The position numbers were made by a program, and so were the translations under genes. The notes under the pieces are model-generated. The model did not search any database. It saw nothing but the letters and a program-made list of their open reading frames with translations, and was not told the origin of the DNA. Positions 35,731 through 47,416 of a stretch of 64,000 nt of DNA are shown piece after piece. The number at the start of each line of letters is the position of its first letter. Positions within the stretch are counted from its first letter, which is position 1. The DNA is from Bugula neritina. Taxonomy: Eukaryota > Bryozoa > Gymnolaemata > Cheilostomatida > Bugulidae. Where the stretch lies: contig OZ037771.1 of the NCBI GenBank assembly GCA_964035545.1, forward strand, positions 9,038,408 to 9,102,407, in the 5' to 3' direction.

Positions 35731-35843
35731 AATGTACATTATATGTTATTTAATTTTATTAACCGTATTTCATGAGTTAAAACTGAAAAGTAAGAAGAAA
35801 ATGAAATACGGTTAATAAAATTAAATAACATATAATGTACATA
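35731..35843. repeat. Perfect 42-base inverted repeat (hairpin)
   Basis: The arm at about 35731-35772 (starting ATGTACATTATATG) is repeated in reverse complement at about 35802-35843, around a loop of about 29 bases. It sits at the left edge of the foreign block inside the LINE. Confidence 0.8.
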
Positions 35844-36059
35844 GTAACATCACGCAATAATACAAGTATAAAAGTAAAAGTAAAAAAGTAGTAATTATTT
35901 CAACTTGAACTTGACAAGATTTAAAGCTTTCAGCAACAAATATAAACGCCGTATGAGTTAGGCTATTACGGAAGTAGTGTTAGCTACCAAACAGTCCCAA
36001 TCTGTAATTGCCCACGTTTATATGAACTTATTCTCGACCCGGTCGAGCTCACACCCGAC

Positions 36060-36210
36060 TGGGCCGTATCATTTGTGAAATGTCATTTTTAGAAATGTCT
36101 TTTTTCTAAAAGTCAATTTATTAGTTGTCAATTTGGGAATTGTCAATTTGGGAATTGTCTTTTTTGAAGTAGGTGTTTTTGAATTGTCATTTGTAAAATG
36201 TCGCGGATTC
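36060..36210. repeat. Degenerate TTGTCATTT / AAATGTC motif array
   Basis: Eight or so variants of (A/T)TGTCA(A/T)TT, two of them an exact tandem GTCAATTTGGGAATT, inside the block interrupting the LINE. No gene seen. Confidence 0.5.
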
Positions 36211-36299
36211 TTTTTATGCCTTCATGCCAGTCTGATGCTTTCTCCACTGACTGTTGTAGTTCTCACTAGTCATTTTTGATTTTTGATTAAACTTTCACT

Positions 36300-36660
36300 A
36301 TCACAACTTTATATATTATATAATTCTAACTCTCCCCAGGAAGGGTAATTTTGTTATAATTTTTCGTATTTGGGTTGATATGCAATCCAGAGAGTCTAAT
36401 TACTTGCTAGAGAACTTCACCAGGATAAGTCGAGTGAACGAGTATATATTTTAAGCACAAGAACACATTACAAAAACTATACAAATACATTCAATAATTC
36501 CACACATCTAGATTATTCAACACTCTAACTTCGACTGACTAACAGCGGAAAAACTACTATTGCTACTGACCACTTAAGCCGCTAATTGGCTGTCATTGTT
36601 CCGGGTCAATTACGCGACCCTGCGTATTGTGCTGCTGGAGGCTCCACGAGCCACCACAAT
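36300..36660 (-). repeat. Possible LTR fragment
   Basis: On the minus strand this begins TGTGGTGGCTCGTGGAGCC and has the texture of an LTR, but I see no partner or duplication. Weak call. Confidence 0.25.
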
Positions 36661-38959
36661 ATAGGTATGTCAAACATTGTTTTGCAACAATTTTGTAATT
36701 TTTGTATGTTTCATTTTTCTTTCAATAATGTCTTTATTATCAAATCGTATTATTGCATTATTGTAGTTTCACGTTGGTTACCAGTTGGTTTCAATAAACA
36801 TCAGCATAAATCCAGCAGTGCAACCTGTTATAAATAAACTGGGGCAGAGTTACACATACCATGCAGTGAGAGCAGATGTGCAGAGATGTATCCAGAAGAT
36901 GCAGAATGACTGGTGGACCGAAAAATCAATGGAATTGCAGAACTTAGCAGACCAAAACAAGACTAGAGAGTTTTTTGCAGAAACCAGAAAACTGTGTGGA
37001 CCAACGTCTCGAGGATCAGCTCCAATCAAGGACAAAGACGGTGTACTTTACAAGGATAAGGATGATATCAGGCAATGTTGGAAAGAACATTTTTCACGCC
37101 TCCTGAACCAGACCTCTACAGTTGACGATACAAGTCTGCGGAAGCTCCCTCAGCTGCAGTACCATGACCAGATGTTAAAAGAGCCATCTTTTCTGGAATT
37201 GAAATCTGCAATAAAAGTGATGAAATGTGGGAAAGCTGCTAGTGCTGATGAAATACCTGCAGAGGTTTTCAAACATGGAGGCTCTGAACTCAGCAGGAGA
37301 CTGCACAAGCTCTTCTTGCGTATCTGGACAACTGAGAGTATACCAGACGATCTACGTGACGCACTGATTGTGACTATTTTTAAAAAAGGTTATAAGACAC
37401 TCTGTGGTAACTACAGAGGCATATCTCTCCTATCGATAACTGGTAAGATCTTAGCCAGGATTCTATGTACAAGACTTTAACACATAGCAGAAGGCATTCT
37501 CCCCGAATCTCAGTGCGGCTTCCAACCAGGTAGAAGCACAGTAGATATGATCTTTGCTGCAAGGCAGATCCAGGAGAAGTGTACAGAACAGCACCAGGAC
37601 CTGTACATGGCCTTTATCCATCTGACAAAAGCTTTTGATACTGTGGACAGAACATCCCTCTGGACTATACTTGGAAAGATTGGATGTCCCCTGAAGTTTG
37701 TGACCATGGTCCATTTCCTTTATGATCAGATGGAAGCATCTATCCTAGTCGATGGCCAAAAATCAGAATCATTCAGGGTGCAAACTGGTGTTAAACAGGA
37801 CTGTGTTACAGCTCCACTGCTGTTCTCCATCTCCTTGTTTGCTGTGTTCTACCTTGTGAAACAAAAACTTTCTACAGGCATCAGACTAAACTATAGTATC
37901 GGGCACTTGTTTAACCTGCAAAGACTGCGCGCCAAGACACTAACATCAGAGACATCAGTCCTTGAGTTGCAGTATGCTGATGACAATGCTCTAGCGGCGG
38001 GTTCTAAAGAACATCTTCAAGCTGCCATGGCTGCATTCAAGAAGGCCTACAACTCTCTTGGACTGAAGCTAAATGCAAAGAAGACACAAGTTATCTGCCA
38101 ACCAAAACCAGGAAAAAATGTTGACCCTCCCACTATTGTTGCTGGGGGTGAAACATTGTGCCCTGTTGACAATTTTGTGTACTTAGGAAACAACCTGTCA
38201 TCAAAGGCGTATCTGAGGAGAGAGATTGACAGACGGCTTCAAGCTGCTAGTATTGCTTACAGCAAGTTGAAGCAGAGAGTCTTTGACAACCCTAACCTGC
38301 AGGTAAGCACAAAGCTGAAAGTGTACAAGGCTGTCATTATACCAACACGTCTGTATGCATCTGAGACATGGGCTACCTATGGTACTGACATAAAGAAGCT
38401 AGAAAATCATCATATGAGAAAATTGCGAGGAATACTGAACATCAAATGGACTGACAAGCGCACTAATAACAGAGTATACTAACAAACAAAGATTCCAAGC
38501 CTTGAAAGCCTCATCATCAAAAACAGATTTCGTTGGTCGGGACATGTAGTGAGAATGAAAGAACACAGACTTCCTAAACATATCCTTTATGAAGAGCTAC
38601 GAATAGGTAAAAGATTGCAAGGAGGACAGAGGAAGCGCTTTAAAAACTGTCGCAAAAACAGTATGTAGCGCTCTCACATCAGAACAGAGACCTGGAAGTG
38701 GAATGCCGCAAGGAGGACCAGATGGAGATCTATGGTTTATAAAGGCATGCAAATCTTTGAAGAAGAAAGAATGCGACACAGATCGAAGACGAACTCAGAG
38801 CTGACCGTAAGAAGGCTTAGCTCAACAGACACACCGAGTGATGACCTCAAATGCTCCCACTGTGACCGCATATGCAGATCACTGATAGGACTCAAAAGTC
38901 ATCAAGCTACTCACAAACAGCTGTAGGCAGACATCATACTTTACTTAGAGGGATAGCAA

Positions 38960-39135
<176 letters not shown>

Positions 39136-39254
39136 TGTAGTGAAATTAGCGCTATTTCGCTCAGCTATTTTAGCTACACTAAGAAAAGCTTTCTACAGCA
39201 CAGCGAGTGCTAACTCTGGCACTTGGCAATAGTTGGTGCTAGTGAACTGGTGTA

Positions 39255-39503
39255 ATTTTAAGAGAGCAAAATAAGTAAGTTATTTACATTAATTCTATTG
39301 TTTCCTTTTTTTGTTTATTGTTTATTGTTTATTTATGTTTATCCTGATCATGTAAGTTTGAATTGCAATAATTGTAGTCTTGACGGTGTCAATAGGATGT
39401 CAATAGAAGTACAATAAAACATAATAAAGAACATCAGTGAAGAGTTAATGCTCAACTCAAAGCCTAGTTCACTACAGTCAAGATTATTTTGCTCTCTTAA
39501 AAT
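39255..39503. mobile_element. Short TIR element (MITE-like) next to the duplication edge
   Basis: ATTTTAAGAGAGCAAAATAA at 39255-39274 is exactly inverted at 39484-39503, with 209 bases between. No clear target duplication. It lies 65 bases before the start of duplication copy B. Confidence 0.6.
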
Positions 39504-40051
39504 ATGAAATATATATACATGAAATACCAAAAAATGTTTTGCGTGCTGCTAAGGCACTTGGGCTGCTGTCAATAGACTTTACAATGCCAACTTCTATGTG
39601 TATCATCAACATGCTGCGCAAAAGTCGTATCAAATATTGCTACATGTAGTCTTTTATAAGCTCATGTTGAACTACATAGTGTAAAAACGAACATTTCCAT
39701 AGAAAAAAAGACAAAGTATTTATTGACTTGAGTATAAGTTTGTATAATGCAGCAGTACATGGTTGATCAGAGTATAAATAAGTATTAAAGAGTTGCATTC
39801 ATTGTCTTTGCATTGGTTTGCAAGTTAAGAATCTTGGTGGTTTATGTTCAAAAGAAAGAAACAAAAAATTTAAGTAAATTTCCAATTTGTGTTTGTAGCA
39901 TTACTTTAGTCTATTTGTTTATTCGTGCTTTATCATTTCATATGTTTAATAAATCCTAGCTTATAGCCAATAGAAAAGAATGTGTGTATATTACTGATAG
40001 TACAGTATGCTGAACTATAGTTGTAATACATATAGAGTTTGTGTGTTACAG

Positions 40052-41857
40052 GCAGGTTACAAGGCAGAGGCAGTGAAGTCATGTAATGAAGTGCTAACTC
40101 TGGATAGTCATAGTGTAGATGCTCTGTGTGATCTTGCAGACTTGTATATACTAGACCAAGATTATGAAACAGGTAAGAGTTGGTTTCTCTCTGCACATCT
40201 GGTCGCTGCATCACCACTATTACACTCGGAGTAGAGTAAGAATAAAGCAACTGATACTGCCCAGACATAGCAAAACTATCTTCAGTGTACATGTGCGCTA
40301 CTGGTATTTGTAGCTATTGAATATTTCCAAAAGGCCCTTGGTATCTCAGAGGGACACTACAGAGCTAAGGAAGGCATGGAGAAAGCTCAAAAGTTGTTAA
40401 AGCAATCAAAAAAGAGGGACTATTATAAAATATTAGGAGTTCCAAGGTTTGATAATATTGCTACTACCTCTGCTTTTAGAACAACGTTGAATGAATACGA
40501 CTATTGTTACTGCTTTCTAGTTAGTTGAAAGAAATATTGTGTAAAGTATGAGTAAATATGTAGACTGTAATGCTGTTGACTGCACATTTACCGTTCAGGA
40601 GCAGTAGTGGAGAAGTTGAAATAGCCTAGGTTTTTTAATTTCTTCAGTAAATTTTGGTTTGAGGTGCAGGTTGGAACTCTTGCGGGAACTTCTTTTGTTA
40701 CATTACAAATCCAGAACACAGGCTTTTCTCAATTTCTCCATTATTGCACCTACCTCACATTTACACATCTATACACTTCTATACACATCTATACACATCT
40801 ATACACATCTATACACTTCTATACACATCTATACACATCTATACACATCTATACACATCTATACATACATACACATTATTGTGAGCACTTATTTTCAAAA
40901 CATTTACCAAAATTCTATATAAAAACTACCTTTGAAAGTTAGATCATTATCATTGAGTATTTCTCATTGCAAATTCATCTTGGGTTGTAATAACAGTCTT
41001 CAAGCAAATTCATTGCTCATGTTTTGGAGGAAAGTATTGAAATTTGCCAGCTTCTGTCACACAGAATTTACCTAGTAATAAGTGTAAGTTCACTAGAGCA
41101 TTGTTTGCAAGGCTTCATTCTGCTACCTTGTTTATTTATCTAGAAATGCCCACAAAAAAGATATATTAAAAGCATATAGAAAATTGGCCATGGTTTGGCA
41201 CCCTGACAAGTTTGAATTGGAGGAAGAAAAGAAGGAAGCAGAGAAGAAATTCATGGACATTGCGGCAGCAAAAGAAGTTCTAACAGACCCCGGTAGGTGC
41301 TCACTCCTCTAATATGGTATTCCTCTAGCACCCCCTACCTCTCTTTCATCTACCTCTTGTGGACATCCGCCAACCTCTGTGTGTTGTATAACTACTTGAA
41401 AGGAGAAAGTTGCTAGTTGTTTGCTGAGCAGTTACGTACTACAAACTCATTGCTATGTATGCCTGTGGTGTTCACTTGACTTATGTAGTAATGCAAGTAT
41501 CTCCAGCTACTATCATTTCTCACCCACACATAGTAGGCATAAAGCTCAGTTCTGTAAACTCTTTTGGTGTACATTATATGTATCGGAATGCTTTTGCTTG
41601 GAACAAATACAAGAATTGAGTTTAAATTAGAGTTGTGCTCTCTTCACATGAACTAATTTTCATAGGTAACAAATATCATGACTTTATGGTTAAATATGTG
41701 TTGAATTTCTGTTGTAGAAGCCAGACAGAAGTTTGATAATGGAGAAGACCCTTTGGATCCTGAACAGCAGCAAGGCCAGGGAGGTCATGGCCATCCATTC
41801 TTCCATGGCTTCAACCCCTTTGGCAGTGGTGGAAGTTTTAAATTCCACTTCAACTGA
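40052..41857 (+). pseudogene. DNAJC3 3' half-copy (exons 7-10 only)
   Basis: Exons 40052-40172, 40314-40446, 41144-41292 and 41718-41857 have the same lengths (121, 133, 149, 140), phases and splice sites as exons 7-10 of DNAJC3. The frame is open to a TGA stop. Protein changes are few (for example NAP to NAH just after the start of the J domain); HPD is kept. Exons 1-6, promoter and signal sequence are missing. It could be a dead partial duplicate, the 3' exons of an unseen fusion gene, or alternative terminal exons for the DNAJC3 transcript, since the phase at its first acceptor fits exon 6. Confidence 0.75.
40768..40873 (+). repeat. ACACATCTAT tandem repeat
   Basis: About ten 10-base units in the intron of the DNAJC3 half-copy. 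The equivalent intron of copy A has an AC run instead (about 16036-16060). Confidence 0.9.
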
Positions 41858-42391
41858 TATTAGGATTCCAATTTTTTAGATGAGGAGCTGCCTATGCATG
41901 CTTATTGTGTAACTGTAACGATCTCAACCTTCAAATACCTTTTGCAATCAATGTTGCACAATACCACAGAACAACTTGAGGAAGTTAATTGTGTAGCTCA
42001 CATCCTTATATTATCATATTATATTAATATTAATTTTTTGTGAATAATTTAATGAAATACAAATTTTGTGTAAAAATATCTGCTGATTTTTGTAAGTGAA
42101 GTAACACACAGAAAATGTTTGATGACATATCAAAAGATCCTAAAGATAACTGTTCATAAATGTTGAACATTCAAACTCTTGAATGCTAAAAGTCAGTAAT
42201 TGTTGGCCATCAACAATAAATTGATAGTACTAAGCAGAAAGTACTAGTAACTTGGTATATAACGTGGTTTATAATATTTAGTAGATTAGCTACAAGCTAA
42301 CCTGAGGTGATTGGCTACCTGCCCTACAAGTATTTGAATTTCTTACCAGCTACAAGAGGACTTCATTACAAACTATTGAGTGAGTTGAACC

Positions 42392-44793
42392 TTATTTTTC
42401 ATAATCGAACAACTTTTTCATCATACTGTTATGAGTTGTAGGAGCTGTTGTTGTGACAGGAGTGTCCCCTCTTTTAGTCTCATCAGGGTACTTTTCATTT
42501 AAATCCATGCGTACTTCAGCTACCAAGTCGTTGATTTCGCATATCTCCGGTTTTTCACGTTGCTTAACCAATTTATCCATTAACACTGGTATGAACTGAT
42601 TCCTGGGACTTGTCTCCCCTTCTTGCACATTTCTCCATACAATGAAATTTGTCCACTTCTGTTGATTAGTCTGGCAGGTCTCCTTCAAGAGCTTACCAGC
42701 ACAGCTCTGTACTATCATCACCTAGCAGTAAAAAACCGCATAGGCATAGACATTTCTAGCTTTTTGTTAATTTCTGTACACATACAGTAATAGTTGAGGA
42801 AAAGCATTTGCTATCTCTCATTATATAAAATGCATGTTCAGAATGGCTTACTCTTTAATAAGACAAAATGCATATAACCAAAAACATGTTTGCTTACACT
42901 TTATAGGATTGTCAATAGAATTAATTGATGCATACAGTTGGTTACCTTTGGTATCTTTTCAGGTATGTGCTCATTGATTTTATTAGCGATCCAGTTGAGA
43001 GATACTAACTGCTCGTCCTGCTTGTCCTGCTTGTCCTGCCTAGCCTGATTGGCCTGCTTGGCCTGCTTGTCCTGCTTAGCCTGCTTGCCCCGTTTGTCCA
43101 CACCTTGTACGGAATGACTTGTTCCGTGGGCCATTATAAATACCATCACTAGTGAACACTGCTGCTTTACTTCCTCTAGATGTGTTTCCAACGACTCTTT
43201 CAATTCTTCAGCTGTCCAGTTTTCTTCCTTTCTGATGGTTTTATACCCCACCTCCCCAAGCTTAGTTAACAAGTTTTCAGCTTCATCCTTCCCATTATTG
43301 TATTTTCTTCCATGGCCATCTTGATTTTCACTTCCTTCTCTGTCAATCAAAGTGTAGTACACCAATGCACATTTGTGTGCTCCTTTTTGTTCATTGGTGA
43401 CAACAAACCTGTCAAGGAACCCATTTAGCAAAATTATACTGTCTTGAGTCAGGCTCTCCCTTATTATTTCTCGGTGTATCTTATGTTTACTATCTTCATC
43501 AAATTCAGCATTAAAACTCGCACTAGTGATGAAGCATTCCTTCAAGATGTGATCCAGGCGCTTGGAATATTGTGCTTTCTTTGCTGAAGCCAATCTAACA
43601 AACAGGCAAGACTCCTCATCTCTGGATGACATAAGTACTGTCTTTATATAGTCTGTTGTCAGAAGCTTCACTATCTTCATATAGACTTCATCATCAGCCA
43701 AATCAAGTAAGGTGTGTTCCAATAAGGAATACTGTGGTGATAGTTTTTCATACTTTTCTGTAAGTACCCTGTATGCATGTAACTGTGTTTCTGTTTCAGT
43801 TGAATTTTCTAGCATCTCCTCAAGATCTTCTTCTTTTTTTTCTGGTTCAAACATACTCAGCACAAACTCAAACTGCTTAAAATTAGTTGCCAAAAAATAC
43901 TTGAGGAGGAGATATGTGAACTCTTCAGAAAGACAATTGGTAAAACTTGAGCCAGTTATATCTTCATAAACGTCTAACAGCTTTTGAATCAAAGTATTGT
44001 TGTTAGATGTAAAAGCTATAGCAAAGGCAAGAGATGAAATTTCATCAGTTGGATGAGTCTGTTGTTTGCCATTCCCAACTCTCTTAAAAAACCCTTCAAC
44101 AACATTTTTATCTAGTTTCAACAAGTATTCTACACATTCAGATACCACTTCTTTTTTCTGGGAATCCACCAATATAGCAAGATGGAAGAGAGACATGTTG
44201 AGAGCTTCAAACTCTGTAATTTTCAAAGATGCTAACTCGCTGTTGATGTTCAAAGCCCTGACAATAAAATCATGGTCTTCTTCCAAAAGCATGTAAGCCA
44301 TGAAGTTGATTTCACAGCCCACATTCTGAGTTTCAGGCATAAATTTAATTTGTGTTGTACTCTTGATGTCTTTTCGACAAAATTTATCCCCAAAGTAAAA
44401 TAATTTCTTAGTAACAACTTCGTATAATTTTTGAGGATCACCACTGATGATGCAAGTTTCAGCCTGCTGCCTTAGTTCTTTTCTTTCAGTTTCAAGAGCT
44501 TCTTCATTGGCATTTATTAGTAGTGGAGTTAATCCAGGACAGCGGACATACGACTTATCTGAAGGCTTTTTTCTTGCTGAGCTGAACAAATATTCAAGTA
44601 CTGGATAGATGTCTTCAAGATCATGCTTCTTAATGGCAGGGCTGCTCTGTCCATTAATTATATTATGTAATTTATTTTTCAGCTTTTCAAGTTCTGGTTC
44701 GTTTTCAAAATTTGCTAAATCAAGAAGTTTGGCTAGCTTTTTATTGATATCAATCTGAATGTTTTCATCAACTGGTTGTACATCTGTTTCCAT
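42392..44793 (-). CDS. Caspase-like (peptidase C14) protein with ankyrin-like N-terminus, copy B
   Basis: Exons 44793-42946 and 42721-42392 give 725 aa. The layout matches copy A: helical, partly ankyrin-like N-terminus, caspase p20 region with the MAHG strand (His556), intron, QSCAG with Cys623, and a p10-like end with FIPVLMDK. Compared with copy A it has extra residues after METD, an acidic insert (EKKEEDLEEMLEN) and only about 30 residues of Q/K triplets between His and Cys instead of about 100. The frame is open and the splice sites are kept, so it is probably a working paralogue. It is convergent with the DNAJC3 half-copy, 534 bases between stops. Confidence 0.8.
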
Positions 44794-45365
44794 CTTCTGT
44801 TACTATTAATGAACAAGTAACAGTTTTAAATTCCATTTCAAAACGGTAGCATTAAAACATATATTTCGTATGATCAGTTATTCGGAATCCTAATATAAAT
44901 TGTGAATATCCATAATTTTATAAATTCTTTCAAGAACCTGCATTGGCAAAAACCTACATATAGTCCATTGGTTCAATCTATAGCAGAGTATTATACCACA
45001 AAGTATTTGCACTATAAAGGAGAATAAAGGATATTTGACTAATGCAGATGCACTTGTAACCTATAGGGTTATAATTTTCACTTATGCTACTTTAAAAACA
45101 ACTAGATAAGAAGCCCCAACAGCTCAATTCATAATAGTTTGCTTATAGCTGCATGCACCAAGTAAAATCCAGTGTAACTGTGAGAATAAAACAAATAATT
45201 TATAAGCTGAAATGTTAATGCTAGTTAGACCAACAATGTATTGTACCATCTGATCCAACATAAGTACTACGTACTTTTTTAATTTGCTTAATGTGTCATC
45301 ACTAGGTGAAATTTGTGACAAATGTATAAGATATAACATGGTAAATGCAAGTATACTTACAATAT

Positions 45366-45492
45366 ATCTGATAGCATTGAAGCTATTTTTCAAAATGGCT
45401 GTGTTAGTCAAACAACTTGCTAAACAACTATAACCAGGCATGAATGGGGTGACAAACAATGAACTATTGAGTTGTGCATGGTCATGTAAATG
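45366..45492 (-). other. Possible orphan exon
   Basis: On the minus strand an open stretch (HLHDHAQLNSSLFVTPF and on) is bounded by a good acceptor (TTATTTTGCAG) and a good donor (GTAAGTA). I recognise no family. It could be an upstream exon of caspase copy B or part of an unseen gene. Confidence 0.25.
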
Positions 45493-45678
45493 CTGCAAAA
45501 TAATCGAATAATTAAAACTATTTGCACTATTTTTCTTCTATAATGTGCAAAACTATTTGGAACTTGGTCATGCGACACTAAACTACAAAGACCACCATTC
45601 TCATACTATTCACAAATGCTATTTATCAACAATCATTGATCCTGTGAAAAATGAGTTTAAATGACTTCATTCAAGGTG

Positions 45679-45967
45679 AATAGACTGTGTAAAACTCAGC
45701 CATGCAATCAGCAAAGTGTACAAATTGAATATCTCACCATTGTAATTGTTATATAAAAGTTCAATTGCAAAATGCATGCTTCTAAAAACTAACTGCACAA
45801 CTTTTGTTAAGTGCATTATTTTAATTCATATCTTAAATTTATAACCATTTAATTTATTGTTAGAAATGTCCAAGTTAAGTGTTTACAGAATTTTATGCAA
45901 GTTATAATGGTGAGATATGCCATTGGTACACTTTGCTGATTGTCTGAGTTTTATAGTTTATTCTGTG
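45679..45967. mobile_element. MITE with about 65-base TIRs
   Basis: The left arm (45679-45748, AAAACTCAG...CAATCAGCAAAGTGTAC...ATATCTCACCATT) is inverted at 45901-45967. No transposase. Target duplication not clear. Confidence 0.65.
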
Positions 45968-45969
45968 CG

Positions 45970-47160
45970 AGTGTGTGTGCGTATTGTTGTGAATTTATGC
46001 TGCAGATAAATTACACTGTGGGTAGTTATGAGATTACTGCTGGAACATGAAATCTTTGTGCACGATAGAGATAGAGGAGTGCTGCGAGATTATAATCCAA
46101 TTAGAGTGTATAATCCAACAGTTTTTTTACATCCAATAAACCAAAACAGGCCCAACCCTGGCATGTTACGAGTAAGAAAGATACACACAGAAAAGTATAA
46201 GAATATAACTAACTACTTATGATAAAATTCAAAATGTGTATAGTCATGTGGCCCTTCCTTTTGGCGAACTTCTGAACTTGGCCCTCATGCAAAAGAAATT
46301 GCTCACCTCTGGCATAAAGCTTTGTAAACTGTAGAAAAAAAATAATGTGATGATGATAGGTTTGAGCATCGGCAGCATTTATTTACTATAATGTGAAACT
46401 GCCTTTATTCACCACACTACCAAGCCACTTCCACCAAGGACAAGATGAAGTGACCACCACCCAGAGAGTCCACAGATTGTTACACAGGGTCTCCTTGACA
46501 CAGCAGGTAACACTATGGACACTTTAACTGTACTTGTAGTCCATAAGCTATTACAATCGCAATACTCATTCAGTAAATAGGCGTTTTTATTAATATTTAG
46601 GCTCATAAATATGATAACATAAATATGAAGAAACAATTACACCAGTAATGGGCTACACTTTCTTGAAATTAATCTATTTATTAGCAGATTGTAAAAATTA
46701 CAAATATGTGATGCAAAACATACAGATTTATTATAAACTGTATGCTTTCAAGTTGATACAAGATTTTCCAGTAGAATAAAAGTAAAGACCTGCCAACATT
46801 GAGATGCTTTAGGTTTAAACATGACTGTCTTTAAACATCACCACCACTCTTAGAGAACCAGTGCCTTGTAAACAATCAGACTTACTCCTCAGAACTCATG
46901 CAGTCTACTCTGTTTGATGGAGGAGTTGAAAAATCATGTCTAAGTGCATAAAATCATATTTTTTTACAAGACTGACTAGAAAAGTAATATATGTATGACA
47001 TGTGCTATTTTTGTGATGTCCAACTTCAATGGCAGAAATTTCCAGTTTCACATCATACATGTTATACATAATATATACTATAAATGGTGTACCTATTACA
47101 CTATACATGTTATACATGATATAAGTAATACACAATACATGTAACAAAAATAAATACAAT
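45970..47160. other. Spacer 3' of the zinc-finger gene
   Basis: No supported gene. An open stretch at 46028-46222 (RVYNPTVFLHPINQN) is noted but lacks an acceptor in frame. Confidence 0.4.
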
Positions 47161-47202
47161 AAGCTTGATGTTGCTAAAAGGCTACAGCACTGGTGCTGTT
47201 GA

Positions 47203-47416
47203 AAAGCTGATGCTGTCAGAGAGCTGGTGCTGTCAGAGTACTGATGCTGTCAGAGTACTGGTGCTGTCAGAGTACTGGTGCTGTCAGAGAGCTGGTGCTG
47301 TCAGAGTACTGATGCTGTCAGAGTACTGATGCTGCCAGAGAGCTGATGCTGTCAGATAGCTGGTGCTGTCAGAGGGCTGGTGCTGTCAGAGTACTGATGC
47401 TGCCAGAGAGCTGATG
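47203..47416. repeat. 17-18-base minisatellite CTGGTGCTGTCAGAGTA
   Basis: About 12 units with variants, ending exactly where the stop codon of the minus-strand zinc-finger gene begins, so it lies in that gene's 3' UTR. Confidence 0.9.

Larger units (their letters stand above)
39569..44995. repeat. Segmental duplication, copy B
   Basis: Collinear with 14838-20890 at an offset of about 24.7 kb. The left edge is sharp: CAATAGACTTTACAATGCC matches, the bases before it do not. The right end fades near 44995. Confidence 0.85.

Noticed and set aside
40052-41857. A second complete DNAJC3 gene
   Set aside because: The homology starts inside intron 6; no exon 1-6 equivalent lies in the 19 kb upstream of it.
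46028-46222. Small protein gene
   Set aside because: Upstream in-frame stop at the only acceptor-like site, no family resemblance and no partner exon.
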